NCBI GenBank assembly: GCA_000997105.1
Contig: LCEJ01000046.1
Span: 1 to 5,373 of the forward strand
Direction of reading: 5' to 3'
Source: Candidatus Daviesbacteria bacterium GW2011_GWA2_42_7
GTDB taxonomy: Bacteria; Patescibacteriota; Microgenomatia; Daviesbacterales; UBA10151
Length of the DNA stretch: 5,373 bases
Made by a program: the position numbers and the translations under genes. The notes beneath the pieces were generated by a model. The model saw only the letters and a list, made by a program, of their open reading frames with translations. It had not been told where the DNA came from and did no database searches. Each line of letters opens with the position of its first letter. Position 1 is the stretch's first letter. Shown here in pieces: positions 1-5,373 of this stretch.

Positions 1-1227
1 GGTTTACCGGAGGCTTTAGCTGCTTCCCAATCTTACTATGTAAACCCTACCGGGTCTGATACCAATACTGGCACTGATAACACCCACCCGTTTAAGACTA
101 TCCAAAAAGCTGTAGATTTAGCCCAGCCGGGTGACAATATCCTGCTCTCACCGGGAAACTACCTACAGGACATAGTTTCCAAAAGGAACGGCCAGGACTT
201 GTCTCCTATCACTATAAAAGGGCTCTCTACCGCCGTCGTTAAAGGAGGCGGCAACGCAAGGATTATTGAAATAAACCACGACTTTATAACTTTAGACGGC
301 TTCACAGTAGACGGGCTTTTTGGCTCATCAGGTTCACAGTCAGGATACCGTGATAAACTAATCTACTTTTTAGGCAAAGATAAGCTTGCAGGGGTAACAG
401 GGGCCAGGGTCCTTAACATGACATTAAAAAATGCCGGGGGAGAGTGCATGAGGTTCCGATATTTTGCTACTAAAAACGAGGTTGCAAGCAATACGGTAAC
501 AAACTGCGGAGTCTATGACTTTAAATTTAATGCCGGGGGTAAAAACGGCGACGGGGTATATATCGGGACTGCGCCCGAACAGCTTACCGACGGAAAAAAC
601 CCAACCTCAGACCGCGACCAGTCAAACGATAACTGGATCCACAACAACACTTTCAACACCCAGGGTAATGAGTGTGTAGATATTAAAGAGGCCTCATCCG
701 GGAATATTATTGAAAATAATAAGTGTACCGGTCAAAAGGACCATAACTCTGCGGGACTGGATACCCGGGGAAGCAAGAATATCTTCCGGAGCAATGAAAC
801 TTACGGTAATACCGGAGCCGGGATTCGCCTGGGCGGGGATGCCACCTCAGACGGTACAGGTAACCATATTTACAACAACAAAATTTCAAATAACACTGCA
901 GGAGGAATCAAATTCCAACGCTCACCCCAAGGCGAAATTTGCGGGAATAGCTTTTCAGGTAACAGCAGCGGTAATTCTGTCGGTAGCTATGGCTCAGACT
1001 ATAACCCAACATCAGTATGTACAGCCGGAATTGGCAGCTTACCCCTAACCCCTTACCCGATAACAATAACTCCCATTCTAACACCCATACCCCTTCCTCC
1101 TGATACCACAACCTTACCATTGCCAACACCTTCCGCCACACCTGCCACAGACAGTAACGCCGCACTGAAAATATTTATCCAACAGCTGATTGTCTACCTC
1201 CAAAATTACCTAAACACCTTACCATAG
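1..1227 (+). CDS. Secreted right-handed parallel beta-helix protein, 5'-truncated by the window edge
   Basis: The frame is open from base 1 (408 residues) and ends at TAG, so the true start lies upstream; an in-frame TTG at 199 is not the start because the reading continues before it. Residues 1-10 (GLPEALAASQ) look like the end of a signal peptide, with a signal peptidase site after A5-L6-A7. Residues 12-45 carry the YVNPTGSD...HPFKTIQKAVD...PGDNI opening that is typical of pectate-lyase-fold proteins, followed by beta-helix coils with many Asn positions up to about residue 320. Distinctive motifs are ECVDIKE (224-230), GQKD (244-247), GLDTRGSKN (252-260) and RLGGD (276-280); the acidic, Lys and Arg residues could form an active site or Ca2+ site, but I cannot assign a lyase or epimerase family. 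Six Cys are present (149, 169, 225, 242, 314, 340), fitting an exported protein. A Pro/Thr-rich stalk (about 347-384) leads to a C-terminal amphipathic helix (386-408). Its gene faces a uronan synthase-epimerase gene, so a polysaccharide substrate is plausible. Fold is confident; activity is unknown. Confidence 0.85.
   Translation, partial: GLPEALAASQSYYVNPTGSDTNTGTDNTHPFKTIQKAVDLAQPGDNILLSPGNYLQDIVSKRNGQDLSPITIKGLSTAVVKGGGNARIIEINHDFITLDGFTVDGLFGSSGSQSGYRDKLIYFLGKDKLAGVTGARVLNMTLKNAGGECMRFRYFATKNEVASNTVTNCGVYDFKFNAGGKNGDGVYIGTAPEQLTDGKNPTSDRDQSNDNWIHNNTFNTQGNECVDIKEASSGNIIENNKCTGQKDHNSAGLDTRGSKNIFRSNETYGNTGAGIRLGGDATSDGTGNHIYNNKISNNTAGGIKFQRSPQGEICGNSFSGNSSGNSVGSYGSDYNPTSVCTAGIGSLPLTPYPITITPILTPIPLPPDTTTLPLPTPSATPATDSNAALKIFIQQLIVYLQNYLNTLP
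1206..1227. other. Tail-to-tail overlap of two convergent genes
   Basis: The plus-strand beta-helix gene ends with TAG at 1225-1227, while the minus-strand fusion gene ends with TAA at 1208-1206. The last 22 bases therefore code on both strands. There is no intergenic space, and I see no hairpin with a T-run that could end either transcript here, so the two mRNAs are probably complementary at their 3' ends. Confidence 0.8.
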
Positions 1228-4031
1228 GTCAAGAAGTTCTTATTCCCCTTGGCAGTTTTGCTCAAAATCGCATAAAAGGAATTCTCGAAAATTATATTTT
1301 CGTCCAGTTGGTTATTTGAGGCCTCACCTTTTAAATAAATCCCGGTCCTATTGGCTGAAATTGTATTTCTTCCGATATAGTTGTCCTTTGTTTTTATGTA
1401 GAGGGCTACCCCGTTTTTAGAAAAATTATTCTGGTAAACCTTAGTACCTCCAGCGCCGCTATAAAGGTAAAGCCCAAAGTTTTGGTTATTTTCAATCCTG
1501 TTGCCGGTGATTGTATTACCTAAAGATGCCATATTTATCCTTACCCCATTTGTATTCCCGGTGATTAGGTTATCATAAACCAGGTTCTGCCCGGAGTTAT
1601 ATACAACTAAACCTTCGAAGTTACCATAAATCTCGTTTCCTTCTACCAGGTTTTGGCCCGAGCTTTCATGCAGCATAATTCCGGCCTTTAAATTGTTATA
1701 AATTAAGTTATCCCGGATGACATTATTAATACACCTTTTTGAAAGGATTATGCCATGGCTGCCGTTGTGGTGGATTTTATTGTCCACAACTAACAAACCA
1801 CTCGAATCATCATGCGGGTCCAAACCATATTTTACATTTTCAAACAGTTCATTCCCCTCAAAAACCATCCCCCTGGCGCCGTAAACATACGCCCCAAAAT
1901 AGTTATGGTGGAACTTGCTGTTTTTAACCTCTCCGGTTAAAAGGTACTTATTAAAGCTTCCCCTGGGGATTTTCCATGAGACTCCAAAAGTAGAGGCTTC
2001 CTTGACGGGAGGCGGCTTATAACCTAAGTAAGAAAGTTCTGAGTTATAAATATTAAGCATAGAGGAGTACTTTGCTGCCACAAAACTCCTGCCGTCGGAA
2101 TAATCCATGTCAAAGTCGGCTTTTGTCTCATCCCAAGAAGTAACCTTAACCCCGTCAATATTTATCACCCCGTTATGGGTCTTTAACCAGACAAATTTAT
2201 TACTGTTACTCTCAAGCTTTAACCACTCAACTTCGCCCTTGTCCAGGTTTAAGTTAACCCCGTTTTGAATAAGCAGGTTAGCTTTTAAGTACCATATTTT
2301 TGGTGCTTCCTGTATAAGGTAGTTATCACCTGTTGAAAAGGCTATATCGGCAAGGGTTATATGTGTACCCCTTCCTGAGACAACTATGGTATCCGACTTT
2401 GTGTCTATGGTGATTTTTGATTTAGGAAGGTTTTTCATATCAGTATGATAGTTGCTCTTTATCCCGACATCCGGATAAAGAATTGGGACTTTTAGCCTTT
2501 GCCCGGACCTGATCAAACTTTTATTGGGTAAAGAGGCAATATTCGCCTTTATGATATTTTCTTCCGGGATGTTAAACCTCCCGGCAATTGAGGAAAGCGA
2601 TTCATCCGGTAAAACAGTATAAACGGCCATTGGAGGGCTGGACGCTTCGGTCCCGCCAAAACCCACGGCCGGCAAGTTTATATCAGGCTCCGAGAGCTCT
2701 TCCAAACCAATCAGTCCTGAGACAAAAAGGCTCTGCTTGTAAACGGCCAGTGTACTAAATAGTAAGAGCAAGGTCATGGTTGTTGCCACAAGGGCAGGGG
2801 CCGGCTTGAAAAAGGCAAATTTAGGCAGCCTTTTAATATCCCACCTTGTTATCCACCCCTGGGTGTTTAATGTAAAAAGGGCATAAATCCTAAGCAGGCC
2901 AAAAGCAAAATTAAATATAATATAAAAAGGCAGGATTAAAATATCCCGAGGCCTTCGCAAAAGGTGAGGTGAAATTTTTATTAGCCGGCTGAAATACCAC
3001 CATACTAAGATCACCAAAGCGCCCTCAAAAGACCGGGAAATTAGCAAAATTGTAAAATAAATCGGGCTTAAAAGCACAGTAAACGGCTGGACCGCCCGGT
3101 CAATTAAAAAGAAGGCAAATGCAGGATGTTTAAACGCCCAGCCGGAAAAAAGCGCCCGGAGGTCCGCCCTCCAGCTGTTCCTGCTCCAGCGAAGCCGCTG
3201 CTTAATAAGTGTCCTTAAACCTTCAACTCCGGGGGTATAAACGCGCGCGTTGCTTTGAAAGACCAGCTTAAAACCTCTTTCCCCGATTAAATAGGTTAAT
3301 CTCTTGTCCTCACCGCTAATAACCTTTTTCCCCCAAAAAGTTTCATTTACCAGGTCATCTAAAAGGGGTAACAAAACCTTGCGGCGGTAAAAAGCAGTCC
3401 TTCCGGAAAGGCAGGTTAAGACATCACTGCTTACAGACAAAAACGGCATCTCGTCAAAATACCTTTGGTCAAGCTGGATATCAAATATTTTTTGGGCCAA
3501 AGTTTTAGGGTTATCAACATTCTGCCTTGTCCCAACACCTGCAACTTTGGGATTGGAAAAAGGGGACAGGGCATGTCTTTTTACCCCTAAATTCCAGATT
3601 GTGTCACTGTCCACCAAAGCCACAATTTCACTTTTCGCTTCCTTAATACCTAGAGCCAAGGCTGGCCTTTTCCCTGGTTCATCAGTAATAATAAGTTTTG
3701 AAGAAGAGCTTTTTAAGGCAAACTCTTTAAAAACCTCAATACATTTTGCATCGGAACTATCAATAATGGCTATAATCTCTTGAGGGTTATTATCCTCCCA
3801 GGACTTTAGGGCTTTTTGAAAAACTTCCGGATTCTCGTTGTAAACAGGTGTCACAACAGAAACACTCTCCCAATGGAACCCTTTTTTAGCCCGGTAACTT
3901 ACACCTACAACCTTTTTTAAAATCCATACGCTCCATCTCCAAAGTCCTACTATCCCCAAGGGAAAATAAAAATAGATTAAGTCTGAATATTGTTCTAAAG
4001 GTTTAAGTAGTGCGTTAATTTCAGGGGGCAT
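1206..4031 (-). CDS. Fusion: processive GT2 polysaccharide synthase + LysM + AlgG-like uronan C5-epimerase
   Basis: 941 residues. A first membrane helix (about 17-36) precedes a GT2 catalytic domain (about 53-290) with the processive-synthase signature: TPVYNE (61-66), D91, DSD (141-143), SGRTAFYRR (209-217), GED (240-242) and QRLRW (278-282). Hydrophobic segments follow at about 303-332, 336-352, 363-388 and 411-431. The basic stretch TRWDIKRLPK before the last one and acidic EELSEPD after it put the C-terminal half outside by the positive-inside rule. A LysM domain spans about 470-517. Residues about 540-935 form a beta-helix resembling alginate epimerase AlgG, with YGLDPHDDS (735-743) and R766 exactly 26 residues after H740, the spacing I recall for the AlgG catalytic His and Arg. 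Inferred role: polymerise a uronic-acid sugar nucleotide, extrude the chain and epimerise it at C5 outside. The GT part resembles hyaluronan synthases as much as Alg8, so the polymer could be mannuronan or glucuronan-like. The start overlaps the dehydrogenase stop and has no good Shine-Dalgarno, suggesting coupled translation. The TAA stop overlaps the convergent gene. Confidence 0.93.
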   Translation of the reverse strand: MPPEINALLKPLEQYSDLIYFYFPLGIVGLWRWSVWILKKVVGVSYRAKKGFHWESVSVVTPVYNENPEVFQKALKSWEDNNPQEIIAIIDSSDAKCIEVFKEFALKSSSSKLIITDEPGKRPALALGIKEAKSEIVALVDSDTIWNLGVKRHALSPFSNPKVAGVGTRQNVDNPKTLAQKIFDIQLDQRYFDEMPFLSVSSDVLTCLSGRTAFYRRKVLLPLLDDLVNETFWGKKVISGEDKRLTYLIGERGFKLVFQSNARVYTPGVEGLRTLIKQRLRWSRNSWRADLRALFSGWAFKHPAFAFFLIDRAVQPFTVLLSPIYFTILLISRSFEGALVILVWWYFSRLIKISPHLLRRPRDILILPFYIIFNFAFGLLRIYALFTLNTQGWITRWDIKRLPKFAFFKPAPALVATTMTLLLLFSTLAVYKQSLFVSGLIGLEELSEPDINLPAVGFGGTEASSPPMAVYTVLPDESLSSIAGRFNIPEENIIKANIASLPNKSLIRSGQRLKVPILYPDVGIKSNYHTDMKNLPKSKITIDTKSDTIVVSGRGTHITLADIAFSTGDNYLIQEAPKIWYLKANLLIQNGVNLNLDKGEVEWLKLESNSNKFVWLKTHNGVINIDGVKVTSWDETKADFDMDYSDGRSFVAAKYSSMLNIYNSELSYLGYKPPPVKEASTFGVSWKIPRGSFNKYLLTGEVKNSKFHHNYFGAYVYGARGMVFEGNELFENVKYGLDPHDDSSGLLVVDNKIHHNGSHGIILSKRCINNVIRDNLIYNNLKAGIMLHESSGQNLVEGNEIYGNFEGLVVYNSGQNLVYDNLITGNTNGVRINMASLGNTITGNRIENNQNFGLYLYSGAGGTKVYQNNFSKNGVALYIKTKDNYIGRNTISANRTGIYLKGEASNNQLDENIIFENSFYAILSKTAKGNKNFLTYGKVFR
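4021..4031 (-). promoter_or_regulatory. Stop/start overlap coupling dehydrogenase and synthase-epimerase translation
   Basis: On the minus strand the synthase ATG (4031-4029) comes 5 bases before the dehydrogenase TGA (4023-4021), an 11-base overlap in different frames. The bases just before the ATG (GATGACCAGAT) contain no AGGAGG-like element; the nearest purine-rich CAGGAAAA is more than 20 bases away. Ribosomes ending at the TGA could restart at the ATG, tying output of the two proteins together. The overlap is seen; the coupling is inferred. Confidence 0.6.
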
Positions 4032-4980
4032 ATCTGGTCATCAAATGCCCATTTTCCTGCTGATGTATACTTGGGTACCTTACAACAACCTTCCTGTGGG
4101 CATTTTGGTTTAATATTGTAAGCGTATTGTTTATCTTAATTGCTGTTTTAAGGAGAGGCATCTTAAACTTATGGTCACGGGCCCAACTTAAAAACGCCTG
4201 GGTGTCTTTTGGTAGACACATCCCGTCAAACGGGCCAAAGTCCTTGATACCATAACCGGGGTTCCACATACCTTCACAGCTTATAGCCACAAGGGGAAAA
4301 ACTACATCGGCATCAAGGCCTAATTCATTACAAACCTGCCTCACTTCGTTATAGAAAGTAATTTTTAAGGCATTAAATAAATTATGGACATATTTTTGTA
4401 TCTCAGCCTCCTCAAGCGAGGTAAACGAAAGTGGGCACCGGAAATCCTTGTAAACTTCTGCCAAAATTTCACCGGATTTTTCATCCAGCATACCTATTAC
4501 AATAAGCCAGGGATTTAAAGAATCCTCCAGGGAAGACTTTTCCCGTAAATACTCGGGGTTCATACAAACCCCAAAATCCCTGCCTGTTAACTTTCCGGAA
4601 TGCTTTTCAATAGTTTTTATAACTAAATTCCTTGTCGTCCCCGGAGGCACGGTGCTTTTGACTACCACAAGGTGGTATTTATTCAGGGTCCGAAGCCAAT
4701 TCCCAAGGTTTTGTGAGGCCGATTCTAGAAAACTTAAATCAATCCTGCCTTTTACATTCGGGGTAGGGACGGTAAGAAAGGAGATATCAAAGTTAAACTG
4801 CCCGTCTACCAGTTGGCTTGGTAAAAAGGCCTTGTAACCTCCGGACCTTAAATATTCTACCTTCTGGGGGTCCGTGTCTATAAAAGTAACATCAAGCCCT
4901 TTTAAGGCTAGGCCTTTTCCGGTTGCCTGGCCTACAACACCGGAGCCAACAATGCAAATTTTTGGGCCGGTAGTTTCCAA
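4021..4980 (-). CDS. UDP-glucose/GDP-mannose 6-dehydrogenase family protein lacking the C-terminal domain
   Basis: 319 residues. This family oxidises C6 of a sugar nucleotide twice with NAD+, giving UDP-glucuronate or GDP-mannuronate in the cytoplasm. Seen here: Rossmann motif GSGVVG (12-17) with ribose-binding D35, VPTP (71-74), KSTVPPGTT (108-116), NPEYLRE (141-147, with catalytic-type E143 and E147), K196 and N200 in the central helix, and nucleophile C255 in CLPKDT with K258 and D259. Spacings K196-N200 and C255-D259 match known members. The segment before the Cys reads PFDGM rather than the usual GFGGS. Family members are normally about 390-440 residues; this one stops soon after KINNTLTILNQ (283-291), so the whole C-terminal domain that holds the nucleotide part of the substrate is missing. 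The start is TTG, chosen because AAAGGAGG lies just before it and the Rossmann strand begins at residue 7. First gene of a likely two-gene operon, its stop lying inside the synthase-epimerase start. UDP-Glc versus GDP-Man cannot be decided. Confidence 0.9.
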   Translation of the reverse strand: METTGPKICIVGSGVVGQATGKGLALKGLDVTFIDTDPQKVEYLRSGGYKAFLPSQLVDGQFNFDISFLTVPTPNVKGRIDLSFLESASQNLGNWLRTLNKYHLVVVKSTVPPGTTRNLVIKTIEKHSGKLTGRDFGVCMNPEYLREKSSLEDSLNPWLIVIGMLDEKSGEILAEVYKDFRCPLSFTSLEEAEIQKYVHNLFNALKITFYNEVRQVCNELGLDADVVFPLVAISCEGMWNPGYGIKDFGPFDGMCLPKDTQAFLSWARDHKFKMPLLKTAIKINNTLTILNQNAHRKVVVRYPSIHQQENGHLMTRYAP

Positions 4981-4984
4981 TTTG

Positions 4985-4992
4985 CCTCCTTT
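4985..4992 (-). promoter_or_regulatory. Strong ribosome binding site of the dehydrogenase gene
   Basis: The minus strand reads AAAGGAGG here, then CAAA, then the TTG start codon at 4980-4978. The match to the anti-Shine-Dalgarno sequence is full, with a short 4-base gap after AGGAGG. It decides the TTG start, since no ATG in the same frame fits better. The contrast with the synthase gene, which has no such site, suggests that translation of the operon is set here. Confidence 0.85.
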
Positions 4993-5072
4993 CGTTGTTA
5001 GAATATAATAACTGTCCCAGATTAAAAAAATAAGTTAAATTTTGTAAGCAAATGGTAATGATTTTAAGCATG
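4993..5072. other. AT-rich leader between the stem-loop element and the dehydrogenase gene
   Basis: This stretch is rich in A and T runs, including seven As at 5024-5030. Apart from the weak -10 candidate I find no gene, repeat or recognisable operator. Its composition contrasts sharply with the GC-rich block beginning near 5079, which fits a promoter and leader region. Confidence 0.5.
5002..5010 (-). promoter_or_regulatory. Possible -10 element of the dehydrogenase/synthase operon
   Basis: The minus strand reads TATTATATT in an AT-rich leader, giving either TATTAT (5010-5005) or TATATT (5007-5002) as a -10 hexamer. No good -35 hexamer sits 16-18 bases upstream, where the sequence is mostly T-runs. 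Transcription starting just downstream would leave a very short leader before the ribosome binding site at 4992. This is a weak candidate, and the operon could instead be read through from upstream. Confidence 0.25.
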
Positions 5073-5175
5073 AAAAAAGAGCCCTTGGGGTTTAGGGGAA
5101 AAGGTTGGCTGGCTGCCATCCGGTGCATTTACCGGCGGTATCCAAACTTAATCTTTTCCACCCCTTAGGCTCTTT
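5073..5175 (-). terminator. Long stem with six Ts at its 3' side: terminator or attenuator candidate
   Basis: On the minus strand, three stacked helices close this element: 5168-5175 with 5076-5083 (8 bp, AAAGAGCC/GGCTCTTT), 5160-5164 with 5087-5091 (5 bp, GGGGT/ACCCC) and 5153-5159 with 5097-5103 (7 bp, GGAAAAG/CTTTTCC). Inside, TTGG/CCAA (5142-5145 with 5105-5108) and the hairpin CCGGT-AAATGC-ACCGG (5120-5135) can form. The 3' arm runs into TTTTTT (5078-5073). The T-run supports the minus strand as the transcribed one. At about 100 bases with internal loops it is larger than an ordinary terminator, so it may be the last domain of a structured RNA, or a switchable attenuator 83 bases before the ribosome binding site. 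Confidence 0.45.
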
Positions 5176-5373
5176 CTCTTTCAGACCTTGGCGGGCTCTT
5201 TCAAGCCCTCTGCGGAAGTTTTCCTTGACCTGGCAGTATCTGTACGCTGAAAGTAACTCTTAATGTGCTGGGCCTGGCGCCGATGGCGGCATTTTTGGCT
5301 TCTCGGGCCGACCCGATGGAAAACCTGCCTGCCGGATTCAAGCACTCTCAGGACTATTGCCCCTCCGGGCACC
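5073..5373 (-). ncRNA. Candidate structured RNA, 3' part only, unknown family
   Basis: No convincing protein is encoded on either strand. Hand count for 5181-5373 gives 111 G+C in 193 bases (57%), higher than two 60-base samples of the neighbouring dehydrogenase gene (27% and 47%). Several nested inverted repeats occur in order. TGCCC/GGGCA lies at the far edge (about 5359-5372). GTGCT/AGCAC (5265-5269 with 5341-5345) encloses TCGGG/CCCGA (5303-5316) and GCCG/CGGC (5279-5290). CTTTCAG/CTGAAAG (5178-5184 with 5247-5253) encloses GGGCT/AGCCC (5193-5208) and GGAA/TTCC (5214-5224). The closing domain with its T-run then follows. The arrangement suggests a multi-domain RNA read on the minus strand, with its 5' end outside the window. 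I see no signature of RNase P RNA, tmRNA, SRP RNA, rRNA or tRNA. A decayed gene or chance pairing in GC-rich DNA remains possible. Confidence 0.35.

Noticed and set aside
710..1165. Open frames on both strands (710-1048 +, 707-889 -, 908-1165 -) inside the first gene
   Set aside because: They overlap a clear beta-helix coding frame, have no domain-like sequence or ribosome binding site, and have compositions typical of out-of-frame reading.
199..1227. A complete 342-residue gene starting at TTG 199
   Set aside because: The frame is open from base 1 and the earlier residues form a signal-peptide end plus the normal start of the beta-helix domain, so the gene is cut by the window edge rather than starting at 199.
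1228..1300. Bidirectional terminator between the convergent genes
   Set aside because: The only symmetry near the stop codons is a short imperfect AAGAAGTTCTT with no adequate loop or T-run.
1739..1927. Short plus-strand frame opposite the epimerase domain
   Set aside because: Antisense shadow of the AlgG-like active-site region, with no recognisable protein features.
3547..3783. 78-residue plus-strand frame opposite the GT2 domain
   Set aside because: Antisense to the conserved glycosyltransferase core. It has no start signal or family resemblance.
4021..4140. A frameshift hiding the missing C-terminal domain of the dehydrogenase
   Set aside because: The synthase gene begins at 4031 with a plausible membrane N-terminus, leaving no room for about 100 more residues in any frame.
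4652..5128. Frames at 4652-4837 (+) and 4892-5128 (-) around the start of the dehydrogenase
   Set aside because: The first is antisense to the Rossmann domain. The second is a different frame running through the promoter and ribosome binding site of the real gene.
5120..5145. FMN riboswitch on the plus strand (ACCGGCGGTA resembles a conserved piece)
   Set aside because: The rest of the conserved FMN core and its order of helices are absent, and no plus-strand gene follows in the window.
5181..5372. 63-residue minus-strand frame in the GC-rich block
   Set aside because: The sequence is very rich in Arg, Gln and Ser, shows no domain-like pattern and covers several perfect hairpins, so a noncoding role is more likely. 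It reaches the window edge, so a partial gene cannot be fully excluded.
5073..5373. RNase P RNA, tmRNA, SRP RNA or tRNA
   Set aside because: I could not find their conserved blocks (for example GAGGAAAGTCC and ACAGAA of RNase P, GGTTCGA and CCA of tRNA or tmRNA, or the SRP GGAAGCAGCC core) on either strand.

Overview
The window looks like chromosomal DNA from a bacterium that uses the standard code (TGA, TAA and TAG all end genes here; a TTG start sits behind a perfect Shine-Dalgarno). The multidomain style (membrane glycosyltransferase plus LysM plus beta-helix) and the absence of an outer-membrane export protein would fit a single-membrane cell, perhaps a Patescibacteria/CPR lineage. That placement is a weak inference from gene style, not from any marker gene.

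Layout. Bases 1-1227 (+) are the 3' part of a gene for a secreted right-handed beta-helix protein, whose start lies before the window. Bases 1206-4031 (-) encode a 941-residue fusion: a processive GT2 (hyaluronan/alginate-synthase type) membrane glycosyltransferase, a LysM domain, and a complete-looking AlgG-type uronan C5-epimerase. Bases 4021-4980 (-) encode a nucleotide-sugar 6-dehydrogenase (UDP-glucose/GDP-mannose family) that ends before the usual C-terminal nucleotide-binding domain. The two minus-strand genes overlap by 11 bases and form a likely operon. The fusion gene and the first gene converge and overlap tail-to-tail by 22 bases. Bases 4981-5072 hold the 5' leader of the operon. 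Bases 5073-5373 hold no convincing gene but are GC-rich and full of nested inverted repeats, ending on the minus strand in a stem followed by six Ts. This may be the 3' portion of a structured RNA.

How it may work together. The dehydrogenase would make a uronic-acid sugar nucleotide (UDP-GlcA or GDP-ManA). The GT2 part would polymerise it and extrude the chain. The epimerase part, placed outside the cell by the last membrane helix, would convert residues in the emerging polymer at C5. In alginate producers these jobs belong to separate proteins (AlgD, Alg8/Alg44, AlgG). Here synthesis and epimerisation are on one chain, which is the most striking feature of the window. The convergent secreted beta-helix protein may act on or bind the same polymer, but nothing in it proves this.
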